The position numbers and the translations under genes were made by a program. Under the pieces are notes generated by a model, which saw only the letters and a list, made by a program, of their open reading frames with translations, was not told where the DNA came from and ran no database searches. DNA of 64,000 bases from contig NZ_JNWO01000026.1 in NCBI RefSeq assembly GCF_000716435.1, positions 39,855 through 103,854 on the forward strand. The letters run 5' to 3'. Of the stretch, positions 51,148-61,666 are shown in pieces (position 1 is the stretch's first letter; each line of letters starts with the position of its first letter). Origin of the DNA: Streptomyces xylophagus (GTDB taxonomy: Bacteria > Actinomycetota > Actinomycetes > Streptomycetales > Streptomycetaceae).

Positions 51148-52482
51148 ATGACCGCACTTCCGCAGGAGCGCCGCGTCGTCACCGCCATCCCCGGCCCGAA
51201 GTCGCAGGAGCTGCAGGCCCGCCGTACCGCCGCGGTCGCGGCCGGTGTGGGCTCCGTGCTGCCCGTGTTCACCGCGCGTGCGGGCGGCGGGATCCTCGAG
51301 GACGTCGACGGGAACCGGTTCATCGACTTCGGTTCAGGCATCGCGGTGACGAGCGTCGGCGCCTCCGCCGAGGCCGTCGTACGGCGTGCCGCCGCGCAGC
51401 TCGCCGACTTCACCCACACCTGTTTCATGGTCACGCCGTACGAGGGCTACGTCGAGGTCGCCGAGGCGCTCGCCGAGCTGACCCCGGGTGACCACGCCAA
51501 GAAGTCCGCGCTGTTCAACTCCGGCGCCGAGGCCGTCGAGAACGCCGTCAAGATCGCGCGGGCGTACACCAAGCGCCAGGCCGTCGTCGTCTTCGACCAC
51601 GGCTACCACGGCCGTACCAACCTCACCATGGCGCTGACCTCGAAGAACATGCCGTACAAGAACGGCTTCGGGCCGTTCGCGCCCGAGGTGTACCGCGTGC
51701 CGGTGGCCTACGGCTACCGCTGGCCGACCGGTGCGGAGAACGCCGGTGCCGAGGCTTCCGCGCAGGCCATCGACATGATCAACAAGCAGATCGGCGCCGA
51801 CAACGTCGCCGCGATCATCATCGAGCCCGTCCTCGGCGAGGGCGGCTTCATCGAGCCCGCGAAGGGCTTCCTGCCGGCACTGAGCAAGTTCGCCGCCGCC
51901 AACGGGATCGTGTTCGTCGCCGACGAGATCCAGTCCGGGTTCTGCCGTACGGGGCAGTGGTTCGCGTGTGAGGACGAGGGTGTCGTCCCGGATCTGATCA
52001 CCACCGCGAAGGGGATCGCGGGCGGTCTGCCGCTCGCCGCCGTCACCGGTCGCGCCGAGATCATGGACGCCGCGCACGCGGGCGGCCTCGGGGGAACCTA
52101 CGGCGGCAACCCCGTCGCCTGCGCCGGTGCGCTCGGTTCCATCGAGACCATGAAGGAGCTGGACCTCAACGCCAGGGCCAAGAACATCGAGGTGGTCATG
52201 AAGGCCCGGCTCGGTGCCATGGCGGAGAAGTTCGACATCATCGGCGATGTCCGCGGACGCGGCGCGATGATCGCCATCGAGCTCGTCAAGGACCGTACGA
52301 CCAAGGAGCCGAACCCGGAGGCGACCGCCGCGCTCGCCAAGGCGTGCCACCAGGAGGGGCTGCTGGTCCTGACCTGTGGCACCTACGGCAACGTCCTCCG
52401 CTTCCTGCCCCCGCTGGTCATCGGGGACGAACTGCTGAGCGAGGGGCTCGACATCATCGAGCAGGCGTTCGCACGTATCTGA
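51148..52482 (+). CDS. gabT: 4-aminobutyrate (GABA) aminotransferase
   Basis: A 444-residue PLP enzyme that moves the amino group of GABA to 2-oxoglutarate, giving succinate semialdehyde. Class III aminotransferase motifs are present: FNSGAEAVENAVKIARAYT, FDHGYHGRTNLTMALTSK, IIIEPVLGEGGFI, VADEIQSGFCRTGQWFA and the PLP Lys288 in TTAKGIAGGLPLAA. The ATG at 51148 has CAGGAG upstream. It links the polyamine-derived aldehydes handled by the neighbouring dehydrogenases to central metabolism. Confidence 0.94.
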   Translation: MTALPQERRVVTAIPGPKSQELQARRTAAVAAGVGSVLPVFTARAGGGILEDVDGNRFIDFGSGIAVTSVGASAEAVVRRAAAQLADFTHTCFMVTPYEGYVEVAEALAELTPGDHAKKSALFNSGAEAVENAVKIARAYTKRQAVVVFDHGYHGRTNLTMALTSKNMPYKNGFGPFAPEVYRVPVAYGYRWPTGAENAGAEASAQAIDMINKQIGADNVAAIIIEPVLGEGGFIEPAKGFLPALSKFAAANGIVFVADEIQSGFCRTGQWFACEDEGVVPDLITTAKGIAGGLPLAAVTGRAEIMDAAHAGGLGGTYGGNPVACAGALGSIETMKELDLNARAKNIEVVMKARLGAMAEKFDIIGDVRGRGAMIAIELVKDRTTKEPNPEATAALAKACHQEGLLVLTCGTYGNVLRFLPPLVIGDELLSEGLDIIEQAFARI

Positions 52483-52557
52483 GCCACACACTCCAGCCCG
52501 TCCAGGCCACGGGGAACCCGTAGTTCCCGCACAGGGGCCGTGCCCCATGCGTCCCAC

Positions 52558-52601
52558 CCGCCCCAGCCCTTTCATCCACAGTGATTCACAGGCTGGGGCG
52601 G
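52558..52601 (+). terminator. Hairpin after gabT
   Basis: CCGCCCCAGCC (52558-52568) is complementary to GGCTGGGGCGG (52591-52601), with a 22-base AT-richer loop. It lies 75 bases downstream of the gabT stop and before the PAP2 gene. Confidence 0.65.
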
Positions 52602-52696
52602 CGGGCGGCAGGCCGTGTGAAGAAGGTGTGCGGGGTGCATGACGGGACGCGAATCCGCCTGTCGTACCCGCCGCCCCTGCCGTAGGTTCTACCCAG

Positions 52697-53575
52697 ATGA
52701 GAGATACACCCCGCCCACAGGGGACTGTGGGCGACTTCAGGCCGGGGCCTCCCCAGCTTCGACCTGGTCGTGCCCTCGCGCACACAACAGGAGCCTCTGG
52801 CTCCGAATCTCCTCACCGATCGGACAGTCGCCCGCCCCAAACCCCCCGGGGCGCGCGACCCGCCGATCCGGACGGCCGGCTCGGAACTACCCCCCCTGTT
52901 CCGGGCCGGCCGACCTCCTTCTTCTGGCTGTTTATCGCCCTTCCCGCGCTGTTCTTCGCGCTGATCACCTGGCAGGTCGCCGCCAAGGGCCCGCTGCTCC
53001 GCCTGGACGCCCGGCTCAGCCGCGCGCTCGTCCACCCGGACCTCTTCGCCAAACTCCTCGCCGACCTCGGCGACGTCCGGGTCGCGCTCCCCGTCCTCGC
53101 CGTGGTCCTCGGCTACGTCGCCTGGCGCGCCCGCGCCGCAGGTATGGACCGCTGGTGGCGTGCGCCCCTCGCGGCGACCCTGCTGATGGCCCTGGTGCCT
53201 GCGCTGGTCGTCCCCCTCAAGGAACTGATCGCCCGCGGCGGCACCCCGGCCGTACCGCCCGGCACCGGCTACTACCCCTCCGGCCACACCGCCACCGCGA
53301 TGATCGCGTACGGCTCCGCGACCCTGCTCCTCCTCCCCTGGCTCCGGGCGACGTACGCGCGCCGGGGGCTGGTCGTCGCCTGTGCCCTCGTCAACGTCGC
53401 CGTCCCGTTCGGTCTGGTGCGGCACGGCTACCACTGGCCACTGGACGTCGTGGCCAGCTGGTGCCTGTGCACGGTGCTGCTCGCCTCGTTCTGGTTGTTC
53501 CTGACCCGGGATGTCAGCCGAAGTAGCCGTCGAACGTCTTCTGGAACTCCCAGTTCGAGTAGCGGTCCCAGTTGA
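52697..53575 (+). CDS. PAP2-family membrane phosphatase
   Basis: A 292-residue protein. A long Pro/Arg-rich N-terminus (about 75 residues) precedes some five or six hydrophobic helices (FFWLFIALPALFFALITW and others). PAP2 active-site motifs are KELIARGGTP, YYPSGHTATAMI and HGYHWPLDVVASW. Substrates of the family include phosphatidate and undecaprenyl diphosphate. The reading frame continues 62 bases into the antisense of the chitinase gene before stopping, which adds a Ser-rich tail (SRSSRRTSSGTPSSSSG). The true start may be later than 52697. Confidence 0.85.
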   Translation: MRDTPRPQGTVGDFRPGPPQLRPGRALAHTTGASGSESPHRSDSRPPQTPRGARPADPDGRLGTTPPVPGRPTSFFWLFIALPALFFALITWQVAAKGPLLRLDARLSRALVHPDLFAKLLADLGDVRVALPVLAVVLGYVAWRARAAGMDRWWRAPLAATLLMALVPALVVPLKELIARGGTPAVPPGTGYYPSGHTATAMIAYGSATLLLLPWLRATYARRGLVVACALVNVAVPFGLVRHGYHWPLDVVASWCLCTVLLASFWLFLTRDVSRSSRRTSSGTPSSSSGPS

Positions 53576-55313
53576 TCGACCAGGTCATCAGTCCGCGCAG
53601 GGCGGGCCAGGTGCCGTGGGTCGTGTACGAGCCGCAACTCACCTTCTTCGTCAGGCAGTCCAGGGTCTTGGTGACCTCGGCCGGGGCGACATAGCCGTTG
53701 CCCGCGTTGACCGACGCCGGCATGCCAATGGCGATCTGGTCGGGGCGCAGGGCCGGGAACACGTTGTTCGTGTCGCCCGCCACCGGGAAGCCGGTGAGCA
53801 GCATGTCGGTCATCGCGATGTGGAAGTCGGCGCCGCCCATGGTGTGGTACTGACCGTCGAGGCCCATGATCGGGCCCGAGTTGTAGTCCTGGACGTGGAG
53901 CAGGGTGAGGTCGTCGCGCAGGGCGTAGATGACGGGCAGATACGCCCCGCACCTCGGGTCCTGGCCGCCGAACTTGCCGGTGCCGTAGAACTGGTAGCCC
54001 ATCTGCACGAAGAACGTCTCGGGCGCCATGCTCAGCACGAACTTCGCGCCGTACTTGGCCTTCAGGGTCTTCAGGGCCGCGATCAGGTTGACCACCACGG
54101 GAGTTGTGGGGCTCTTGAAGTTCGTGTCGCTCGCGTCCAGGGAGAGTGAGTGGCCCTCGAAGTCGATGTCCAGGCCGTCGAGGCCGTAGGTGTCGATGAT
54201 GTTCGAGACCGAGGAGACGAAGGTGTCGCGGGCCGCCGTGGTGGTCAGTTGGACCTGGCCGTTGGCGCCTCCGATGGAGATCAGCACCTTCTTCCCCGCC
54301 GCCTGTTTGGCCTTGATGGCCGCCTTGAAGTCGGCGTCGCTCTCGACGTTCGGGCATGCGCTGACCGGGCAGCGGTTGAAGCGGATGTCGCCCGAGGTGG
54401 CGGAGGTCGGTTCGCCGAAGGCCAGGTCGATGACGTCCCAGCTGTCGGGAACATCGGCCAGGCGCGTGTAACCGGAGCCGTTGGCGAAGCTCGCGTGGAG
54501 GTAGCCGACGAGGGCGTGGGTCGGCAGGCCGGAGGTGGGGCCCGAGCCGGTGGACGTGGTCGCGGTGACCGCCGTGGATTTCGCGGACTCGCCCGCGTCG
54601 TTGACCGCGGTGACCTGGAAGCTGTACGCCGTCGCGGACGACAGGCCGCTCACGGTGGCCGAAGTGCCGCTCGCCGTCTGGACTTTCACCCCGTCACGGT
54701 AGACCGCGTAGCTCGTCGCGCCGGTGACGGCGGACCAGGAGAGGGCGACCGAGGAGGAGGTGACCGTGCCAACGGCGAGGCCTGTGGGGGTGGTTGGCGG
54801 CTGGCCTACGTCGACCGCCGGGCCGATGAGGGAGATGTCGTCGGCGTAGTAGGCGCCGGTGGCGTACCAGCCGTGCGTGTAGATCGTGACCTTGGTGGTG
54901 GACGCGCCGGTGGTGAAGCTGGTCGTCAACCGCTGCCAGTCGGGGGCCGATTGGGTCCAGGTGGAGACGTCTGTGGTGCCGGTGCCGCTCGCGCCGAGGT
55001 AGACGTAGCTGCCGCGGACGTAACCGGCGAGCGAGTAGGAGGAGTTCGGTTTCACGGTCACCGTCTGCGCGCACTGGGCGTAGTCGTTGCCGGCCGGGGT
55101 CGCCTGCAACGCCGAACTGCCGCCGTGCACGGGCGACTTGACCGTCGTACCGCTGCTCGCGGAGCAGGACCAACTGTCGAGGCCCGCTTCGAAGCCTCCG
55201 TTCTTCGCCAGGTCCGCGTCGGCCGCACGGGCGGCCGACGAGAGCGCGGTGATGCCGGACACGGCCAGGGCCACGGTCGCGAACACGGCGAGTACAGGTC
55301 TGGAGCGGTCCAC
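53514..55313 (-). CDS. Secreted GH18 chitinase with binding module and fibronectin III domain
   Basis: A 599-residue exported enzyme. The signal peptide (VDRSRPVLAVFATVALAVSG, cleaved near ARA-AD) is followed by a ~130-residue carbohydrate-binding-like beta domain (NGGFEAGLDSWSCSASSG), an FN3 domain (PPTTPTGLAVGTVTSSSVAL) and a GH18 catalytic domain. The catalytic motif is GLDGLDIDFEGHS with Glu386 as acid. The GTG at 55313 is chosen because GGAGG lies just upstream and the signal peptide starts there. A DasR-type palindrome in the promoter suggests control by N-acetylglucosamine metabolism. Convergent with, and 62 bases overlapping, the PAP2 gene. Confidence 0.93.
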   Translation of the reverse strand: MDRSRPVLAVFATVALAVSGITALSSAARAADADLAKNGGFEAGLDSWSCSASSGTTVKSPVHGGSSALQATPAGNDYAQCAQTVTVKPNSSYSLAGYVRGSYVYLGASGTGTTDVSTWTQSAPDWQRLTTSFTTGASTTKVTIYTHGWYATGAYYADDISLIGPAVDVGQPPTTPTGLAVGTVTSSSVALSWSAVTGATSYAVYRDGVKVQTASGTSATVSGLSSATAYSFQVTAVNDAGESAKSTAVTATTSTGSGPTSGLPTHALVGYLHASFANGSGYTRLADVPDSWDVIDLAFGEPTSATSGDIRFNRCPVSACPNVESDADFKAAIKAKQAAGKKVLISIGGANGQVQLTTTAARDTFVSSVSNIIDTYGLDGLDIDFEGHSLSLDASDTNFKSPTTPVVVNLIAALKTLKAKYGAKFVLSMAPETFFVQMGYQFYGTGKFGGQDPRCGAYLPVIYALRDDLTLLHVQDYNSGPIMGLDGQYHTMGGADFHIAMTDMLLTGFPVAGDTNNVFPALRPDQIAIGMPASVNAGNGYVAPAEVTKTLDCLTKKVSCGSYTTHGTWPALRGLMTWSINWDRYSNWEFQKTFDGYFG

Positions 55314-55360
55314 AAGTGCCTCCGGGCATGGGGGATTTGGAGGGGTGGAGCGCGCCCAAT

Positions 55361-55374
55361 TTGGTCCAGACCAA
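55361..55374. promoter_or_regulatory. DasR-type responsive element in the chitinase promoter
   Basis: TTGGTCCAGACCAA matches the known dre consensus ACTGGTCTAGACCACT at the two arms TGGTC and GACCA, with only the central two bases not symmetric. It lies 48 bases before the start codon. A consensus TTGACA -35 on the minus strand sits next to it at 55382-55387. Confidence 0.75.
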
Positions 55375-55443
55375 TTACCGTTGTCAAGACATGCGCGGTC
55401 AGGACATGCGCTGCCGAGACATCTGCCGGCTACCCGTCCATCG

Positions 55444-55893
55444 CTACTCCCCCTCCGTGGCGAGCCCCGCCGCCGCCTCGTGCATGGCGAGTTCGAGGAG
55501 TGCGGGGTCGGTGAGGGTGCCGGAGCCGTCCGGCGGTACCAGCCAGCGGACCCCGCCGGTCGACCGGCCCGGGTACGGCACGACGATCCAGGTGCCGAGT
55601 CCGGCCGTACGAATGCCGGTGCCGAGCCAGCGGGTCGCGGTGCCGGGCGGTACGAGGAAGCCCATGCGCGCGTCGCCGAAGTCGACGAGTACCGGGCCCA
55701 GTTGGTCGATGACCCGGGTGAGCACATCGAGCGTGGGATAACCGAGCTCACCCGGCAGGATGAGTACGTCCCAGGCCTTGCCGGCGGGCAGCAGCGCGAC
55801 CCCGAGGGGGTTGCGCTCCCATTCCCAGCGGCAGGCCTCGGGATCCGGAGCCACGGATGCCAGCCACTCGACGGCCGTCTTCGCCCCAGTCAT
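55444..55893 (-). CDS. Hypothetical protein of 149 residues
   Basis: The ATG at 55893 has GGGAGG 8 bases upstream, a good site. The protein is soluble, with no signal peptide or membrane segment. Notable blocks are RWEWERNPLGVALLPAGKAWDVLILPG, VLVDFGDARMGFLVPPGTA, TWIVVPYPGRSTGGVRWLVPP and GTLTDPALLELAMHEAAA. I do not recognise it with confidence. The mixture recalls the N-terminal domain of bifunctional primase-polymerases, but catalytic acidic motifs of that family are not evident. It lies between the chitinase and amine-oxidase genes in the same direction, without overlap. Confidence 0.7.
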   Translation of the reverse strand: MTGAKTAVEWLASVAPDPEACRWEWERNPLGVALLPAGKAWDVLILPGELGYPTLDVLTRVIDQLGPVLVDFGDARMGFLVPPGTATRWLGTGIRTAGLGTWIVVPYPGRSTGGVRWLVPPDGSGTLTDPALLELAMHEAAAGLATEGE

Positions 55894-56018
55894 GAGGAGA
55901 CCTCCCTTTCTCATGTCGACGCTGGTCGCGTCACAGGAGAGAGGGAGGTCTGCGGCGAGCATTACGCGGGTTCCGGCACCCCGATGGAGTGAACCGGATC
56001 ACACCCGCCGACCGGTCC

Positions 56019-57446
56019 TCAGCTGTCGAAGCCGAGGCCCAGCTTGTCCATCGTCTTCAGCCACAGGTTGCGCCGGCCGCCGTGGTCGTCCGCGCGGGCC
56101 AGCGACCACTTGGTGAGCGCGATGCCGGTCCAGGCGAAGGGTTCGGGCGGGAAGGGCAGCGGCTTCTTGCGGACCATTTCCAGTTCCGTGCGCTCGGTCC
56201 GCTCCCCCGCGAGCAGGTCGAGCATCACGTCGGCGCCGAAGCGGGTCGCGCCGACACCGAGTCCGGTGAAGCCCGCCGCATAGGCCACCTTGCCCTGGTG
56301 GGCGGTGCCGAAGAACGCCGAGAAGCGCGAGCAGGTGTCGATCGCGCCGCCCCACGCGTGGCTGAAGTTGAGGCCCTCCAGCTGCGGGAAGCAGGTGAAG
56401 AAGTGCTCGGCGAGCTTGGCGTAGGTCTCCGGCCGGTCGTCGTACTCGGCGCGCACCCGGCCGCCGTACGGGTAGATCGCGTCGTAACCGCCCCACAGGA
56501 TGCGGTTGTCGGCCGACAGCCGGAAGTAGTGGAACTGGTTCGCCGAATCCCCGAGGCCCTGGCGGTTCTTCCAGCCGATCGACGCCAACTGGTCGGCGGA
56601 GAGCGGTTCTGTCATCAGGGCGTAGTCGTAGACCGGGACGGTGTACGAGCGGACGCGCTTGATCAGGTTCGGGAAGATGTTGGTGCCGAGCGCGACCCGG
56701 CGGGCGCGGACCGAGCCGTAGGGGGTGCGTACGGCCATGCCGGCGCCGTACGGCTTGAGGGCGAGGGCGGGGGTGTGTTCGTAGACGCGGACGCCGAGTT
56801 GGAGGCAGGCGCGCTTCAACCCCCAGGCCAGCTTGGCCGGGTTGAGCATCGCGACGCCGCGGCTGTCGTACAGGCCGGCGAGGAAGGTCGGTGAGTCGAC
56901 TTGTTCCCTGACCGCTTCTGCGTCGAGGAACTCGGTGCCGTCGGCGAGGCCCTGGCTCTTCAACTCGGCGTGCCAGTCGTGGAGTTCCTCGGCCTGGTGG
57001 GGTTCGGTGGCGACGTCGATCTCGCCGGTACGCTCGAACTCGCAGTCCAGGGAGTAGCGGGCGACCGCGCTCTCGATCTCGTCGAGGTTGCGGGCGCCCA
57101 GCTCCTCCAGCTGGTGGATCTCGTCCGGCCAGCGGGTGAGGCCGTTGGACAGGCCGTGGGTGAGGGAGGCGGCACAGAAACCGCCGTTGCGACCCGAGGC
57201 GGCCCAGCCCACCTCGCGGCCCTCCACCAGCACCACGTCCCGCTGCGGGTCGCGCTCCTTCGCGATGAGCGCGGTCCACAGTCCGCTGTAACCGCCGCCG
57301 ACGACCAGCAGATCGCAGGTCTCGGCGCCGGTGAGCGCGGGCTCGGGGTGGGGCTTGCCGGGGTCGTCCAGCCAGTACGGAACCGGCCGGGCCTCGGAGA
57401 GGGACTTCGTCCAATTGGTGTTACGGCTCATGGCGCTTGGGGCCAT
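56019..57446 (-). CDS. FAD-dependent amine oxidase (PuuB/DadA-like)
   Basis: A 475-residue flavoenzyme. The FAD-binding loop CDLLVVGGGYSGLWTALIAKE lies near residue 45 and the second nucleotide-contact region near GWAASGRNGGFCAASLT. The C-terminal part carries YAAGFTGLGVGATRFGADV. Known of the family: gamma-glutamylputrescine oxidase and related amine oxidases. Its place at the end of the polyamine transporter operon supports oxidation of putrescine or its gamma-glutamyl form. The ATG at 57446 has AGGGAG 8 bases upstream. Confidence 0.88.
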   Translation of the reverse strand: MAPSAMSRNTNWTKSLSEARPVPYWLDDPGKPHPEPALTGAETCDLLVVGGGYSGLWTALIAKERDPQRDVVLVEGREVGWAASGRNGGFCAASLTHGLSNGLTRWPDEIHQLEELGARNLDEIESAVARYSLDCEFERTGEIDVATEPHQAEELHDWHAELKSQGLADGTEFLDAEAVREQVDSPTFLAGLYDSRGVAMLNPAKLAWGLKRACLQLGVRVYEHTPALALKPYGAGMAVRTPYGSVRARRVALGTNIFPNLIKRVRSYTVPVYDYALMTEPLSADQLASIGWKNRQGLGDSANQFHYFRLSADNRILWGGYDAIYPYGGRVRAEYDDRPETYAKLAEHFFTCFPQLEGLNFSHAWGGAIDTCSRFSAFFGTAHQGKVAYAAGFTGLGVGATRFGADVMLDLLAGERTERTELEMVRKKPLPFPPEPFAWTGIALTKWSLARADDHGGRRNLWLKTMDKLGLGFDS

Positions 57447-57475
57447 GATTTCAACTCCCTACAGGGCGTTAGCGG

Positions 57476-58276
57476 TTATGCCTTTACCTTGTTGCGGCGG
57501 TTGGTGATCACCATCGAGAAGAGCACCAACAATACGGCGACGAGGAACATGGCCGTACCGATGACATTGATCTGAACGGGTGTCCCGCGCTGCGCCGAAC
57601 CCCAGACGAACATGGGGAAGGTGACGGTCGAACCCGCGTTGAAATTGGTGATGATGAAATCGTCGAAGGAGAGCGCGAAGGAGAGCAGCGCGCCCGCCGC
57701 GATTCCGGGGGCCGCGATGGGGAGGGTGACCCTGACGAACGTCTGCACCGGACCGGCGTAGAGGTCCCGGGCCGCCTCCTCCAGGCGCGGGTCCATCGAC
57801 ATCACGCGGGCCTTGACGGCGGTGACGACGAAGCTGAGGCAGAACATGATGTGGGCGATCAGGATGGTGTAGAAGCCCAGTTGGGCACCCATGTTGAGGA
57901 ACAGGGTGAGCAGCGAGGCCGCCATGACGACCTCGGGCATCGCCATCGGCAGGAAGATCAGCGAGTTGATCGCGCCGCGGGCGCGGAAGCGGTAGCGGAC
58001 CAGCGCGAAGGCGATCATCGTGCCCAGGAGCGTGGCGCCGATGGTCGCCCAGACGGCGATCTGGAGGCTGATGCTCAGCGAGCCGCACATGTCGGCGACA
58101 CCGCACGGCTGCTTCCAGGCGTCCAGCGAGAACTGCTGCCACTCGTAATTGAAGCGCCCCTTCGGCTTGTTGAAGGAGAACACCGTGACGATGACGTTCG
58201 GGAGAAGGAGATATCCGAGCGTCAACAGCCCGGCGATGACGACGAAATGGCGCTTGAACCAGCGTACGACGGCCAT
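57476..58276 (-). CDS. potC: Polyamine ABC transporter permease (PotC-like)
   Basis: A 266-residue membrane protein with about six helices. The EAA loop reads LEEAARDLYAGPVQTFVRVTLP and the family block LPNVIVTVFSFNKPKGRFNYEWQQFS is at the N-terminus. Its ATG directly follows the potB TAA with no gap, so the two are translated together. It would import spermidine/putrescine with the adjacent subunits. Confidence 0.93.
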   Translation of the reverse strand: MAVVRWFKRHFVVIAGLLTLGYLLLPNVIVTVFSFNKPKGRFNYEWQQFSLDAWKQPCGVADMCGSLSISLQIAVWATIGATLLGTMIAFALVRYRFRARGAINSLIFLPMAMPEVVMAASLLTLFLNMGAQLGFYTILIAHIMFCLSFVVTAVKARVMSMDPRLEEAARDLYAGPVQTFVRVTLPIAAPGIAAGALLSFALSFDDFIITNFNAGSTVTFPMFVWGSAQRGTPVQINVIGTAMFLVAVLLVLFSMVITNRRNKVKA

Positions 58277-59202
58277 TTAAACCAGATCCTCCGTCCCGGA
58301 CTTGCGAATGTAGATGGTCACCATGGCGAGGATGGCGGCCATGAGGATGAAGGAGAGTGCCGCCGCCGTCGGGTAATCCAGAATGCGCAGGAACTGCGTC
58401 TGGATGACGTTTCCGATCATGCGGGTGTCGGTGGAGCCGAGGAGTTCGGCGTTCACGTAGTCACCGGCCGCCGGGATGAAGGTCAGCAGGGTACCGGAGA
58501 CGACGCCGGGCATCGACAGCGGGAAGGTGACCTTGCGGAAGGTGGTGAACGGCTTGGCGTACAGGTCACCGGCCGCCTCGTGCAGCCGTCCGTCGATGCG
58601 TTCGAGGGAGGTGTAGAGCGGCAGGATCATGAACGGCAGGAAGTTGTACGTCAGTCCGCAGACGACCGCGAGTGGAGTCGCGAGGACACGGTCGCCCGAC
58701 GTCCAGCCGAGCCAGTTGGTGACGTCCAGGACGTGCAGCGTGTTGAGGACGCTCACGACCGGGCCGCTGTCCGCGAGGATCGTCTTCCAGGCGAGCGTGC
58801 GGATCAGGAAGCTGGTGAAGAACGGCGCGATCACCAGGATCATGATCAGGTTCCGCCAGCGTCCCGCGCGGAACGCGATGAGGTACGCCAGCGGGTAGCC
58901 CAGCAGCAGACAGAGGATGGTCGCGGCGGCGGCGTAGAGGACCGAGCGCAGGAACTGCGGCCAGTACTCGGACAGCGCGTCCCAGTAGGTCGCGAAGTGC
59001 CAGGTGACCTTGTAGCCGTCCTCCAGGGAGCCCGTCTGGATCGACGTGGAGCCCTGGTAGATCATCGGCAGCGCGAAGAAGACGATCAGCCAGAGAATCC
59101 CGGGCAGCAGCAGCCAGTACGGCGTCCAGCGGCCCCGCTTCTTGCGCGGAGGCTTCTCCTCCGGCGCGGGCGCCAGGGGCGGCGCCTCGGTGACAGCGGC
59201 CA

Positions 59203-59203
<1 letters not shown>
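58277..59203 (-). CDS. potB: Polyamine ABC transporter permease (PotB-like)
   Basis: A 308-residue membrane protein. Helices start at YWLLLPGILWLIVFFALPMI; the EAA loop reads LHEAAGDLYAKPFTTFRKVTFP. Following the ATG is a charged Pro/Lys-rich tail. The start at 59203 overlaps the potA stop as TGATG. Confidence 0.93.
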
Positions 59204-60357
<1,154 letters not shown>

Positions 60358-60362
60358 CGTCG

Positions 60363-61610
60363 TCACGCCCCTGTGAGCTTTGCGAACTTCTGCTGGTAGG
60401 CCGTCTCTTCCTTCGAGCTCAGGGAGCGGAAGGCGTGGGACTTGGCCGCCATGGCCTTGTCGGGAAGGATCAGCGGGTTGCTCGCCGCCGACTTGTCGAT
60501 CTTCGCGAGATACGGCTTCACGTCCGCGACCGGGCTGACGTAGTTGACGTAGGCGGCGAGTTCGGCGGCCGGTTCGGGCTCGTAGTAGTAGTCGATCAGC
60601 CGCTCGGCGTTCGTCTTGTGGCGCGCCTTGTTGGGGATCAGCATGTTGTCGGTCGACGTCATGTAGCCGGCCTCGGGGATGACATAGCCGACGTCCGGGT
60701 TGTCCGACTGGAGTTGGACGATGTCGCCGCCCCAGGCGACGCACGCGGCGAAGTCGCCCTTGGTGAGGTCGGACGTGTAGTCGTTGCCCGTGAAGCGGCG
60801 GATCTGGCCCTTGTCGACGGCCTTCTGGAGGCGGGCGATGACCGCGTCGTAGTCGTCGGTGGTGAACTTCGCCGGGTCCTTGCCCATGTCGAGCATGGTC
60901 ATGCCGACGCTGTCGCGCATCTCGGTGAGGAAGCCGACGCGGCCCTTGAGCTTGGCGTTGTCGAGCAGGTCGGAGATCGACTTCACCTCGACGCCGTCGA
61001 GCGCCTTCTTGTTGTAGGCGATGACGGTCGAGATGCCCTGCCACACGTACGAGTACGCCCGGCCCGGGTCCCAGTCGGGGCTGCGGAACTGGTCCGAGAG
61101 ATTGGCGTACGCGTGCGGCAGATTGGACGCGTCCAGCTTCTGGACGTAGCCCAGGCGGATCATGCGGGCGGCCAGCCAGTCGGTGAGGACGATCAGGTCA
61201 CGGCCGGTGGCCTGCCCTGCGGCGAGCTGCGGCTGGATCTTGCCGAAGAACTCGTCGTTGTCGTTGATGTCCTCGGTGTACTTGACCTTGATGCCGGTCC
61301 GCTTGGTGAACGCGTCGAGCGTCGGGCGGTGCTTGCCGCTGTCGTCCGTGTCGATGTACTCGGGCCAGTTCGAGAAGTCGATCTCCCTCTCCTTGGCCGA
61401 GTGGTCGTCGGCGGACACGCCGCCCTGCGTCTTGCCTGCCGCGGGGATCCCGCAGCCGCTCAGGGCCCCGAGTCCGCCGACGGCGAGCGCGCCGCCCGCG
61501 GAGGCGCGCAGCACCGAACGGCGGGTCATCGCGGACCTGCTCTTGCGGAAGCTGCGCCGCACGGCGGCCACTTCGGCCGGGGTCAGGCGGTCGGGCTCGT
61601 ACTGCTTCAT
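60363..61610 (-). CDS. potD: Polyamine-binding lipoprotein (PotD-like)
   Basis: A 415-residue binding protein. The N-terminus carries TRRSVLRASAGGALAVGG with twin Arg and a lipobox (LSGC). The mature part has the PotD pattern: IDFSNWPEYIDTDDSGKH, DRDLIVL-like TGRDLIVLTDWLA and YEPEPAAELAAYVNYV, with acidic and aromatic residues suited to polyamine binding. The start is an ATG at 61610. Second gene of the aldehyde dehydrogenase-PotDABC-oxidase operon, 56 bases after the dehydrogenase. Confidence 0.93.
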   Translation of the reverse strand: MKQYEPDRLTPAEVAAVRRSFRKSRSAMTRRSVLRASAGGALAVGGLGALSGCGIPAAGKTQGGVSADDHSAKEREIDFSNWPEYIDTDDSGKHRPTLDAFTKRTGIKVKYTEDINDNDEFFGKIQPQLAAGQATGRDLIVLTDWLAARMIRLGYVQKLDASNLPHAYANLSDQFRSPDWDPGRAYSYVWQGISTVIAYNKKALDGVEVKSISDLLDNAKLKGRVGFLTEMRDSVGMTMLDMGKDPAKFTTDDYDAVIARLQKAVDKGQIRRFTGNDYTSDLTKGDFAACVAWGGDIVQLQSDNPDVGYVIPEAGYMTSTDNMLIPNKARHKTNAERLIDYYYEPEPAAELAAYVNYVSPVADVKPYLAKIDKSAASNPLILPDKAMAAKSHAFRSLSSKEETAYQQKFAKLTGA

Positions 61611-61666
61611 GCGCGTGCTGCCCTTTCGGGAGGAGACGGCCGCGGCTCCGGCGGCCGTCAGTTCTG

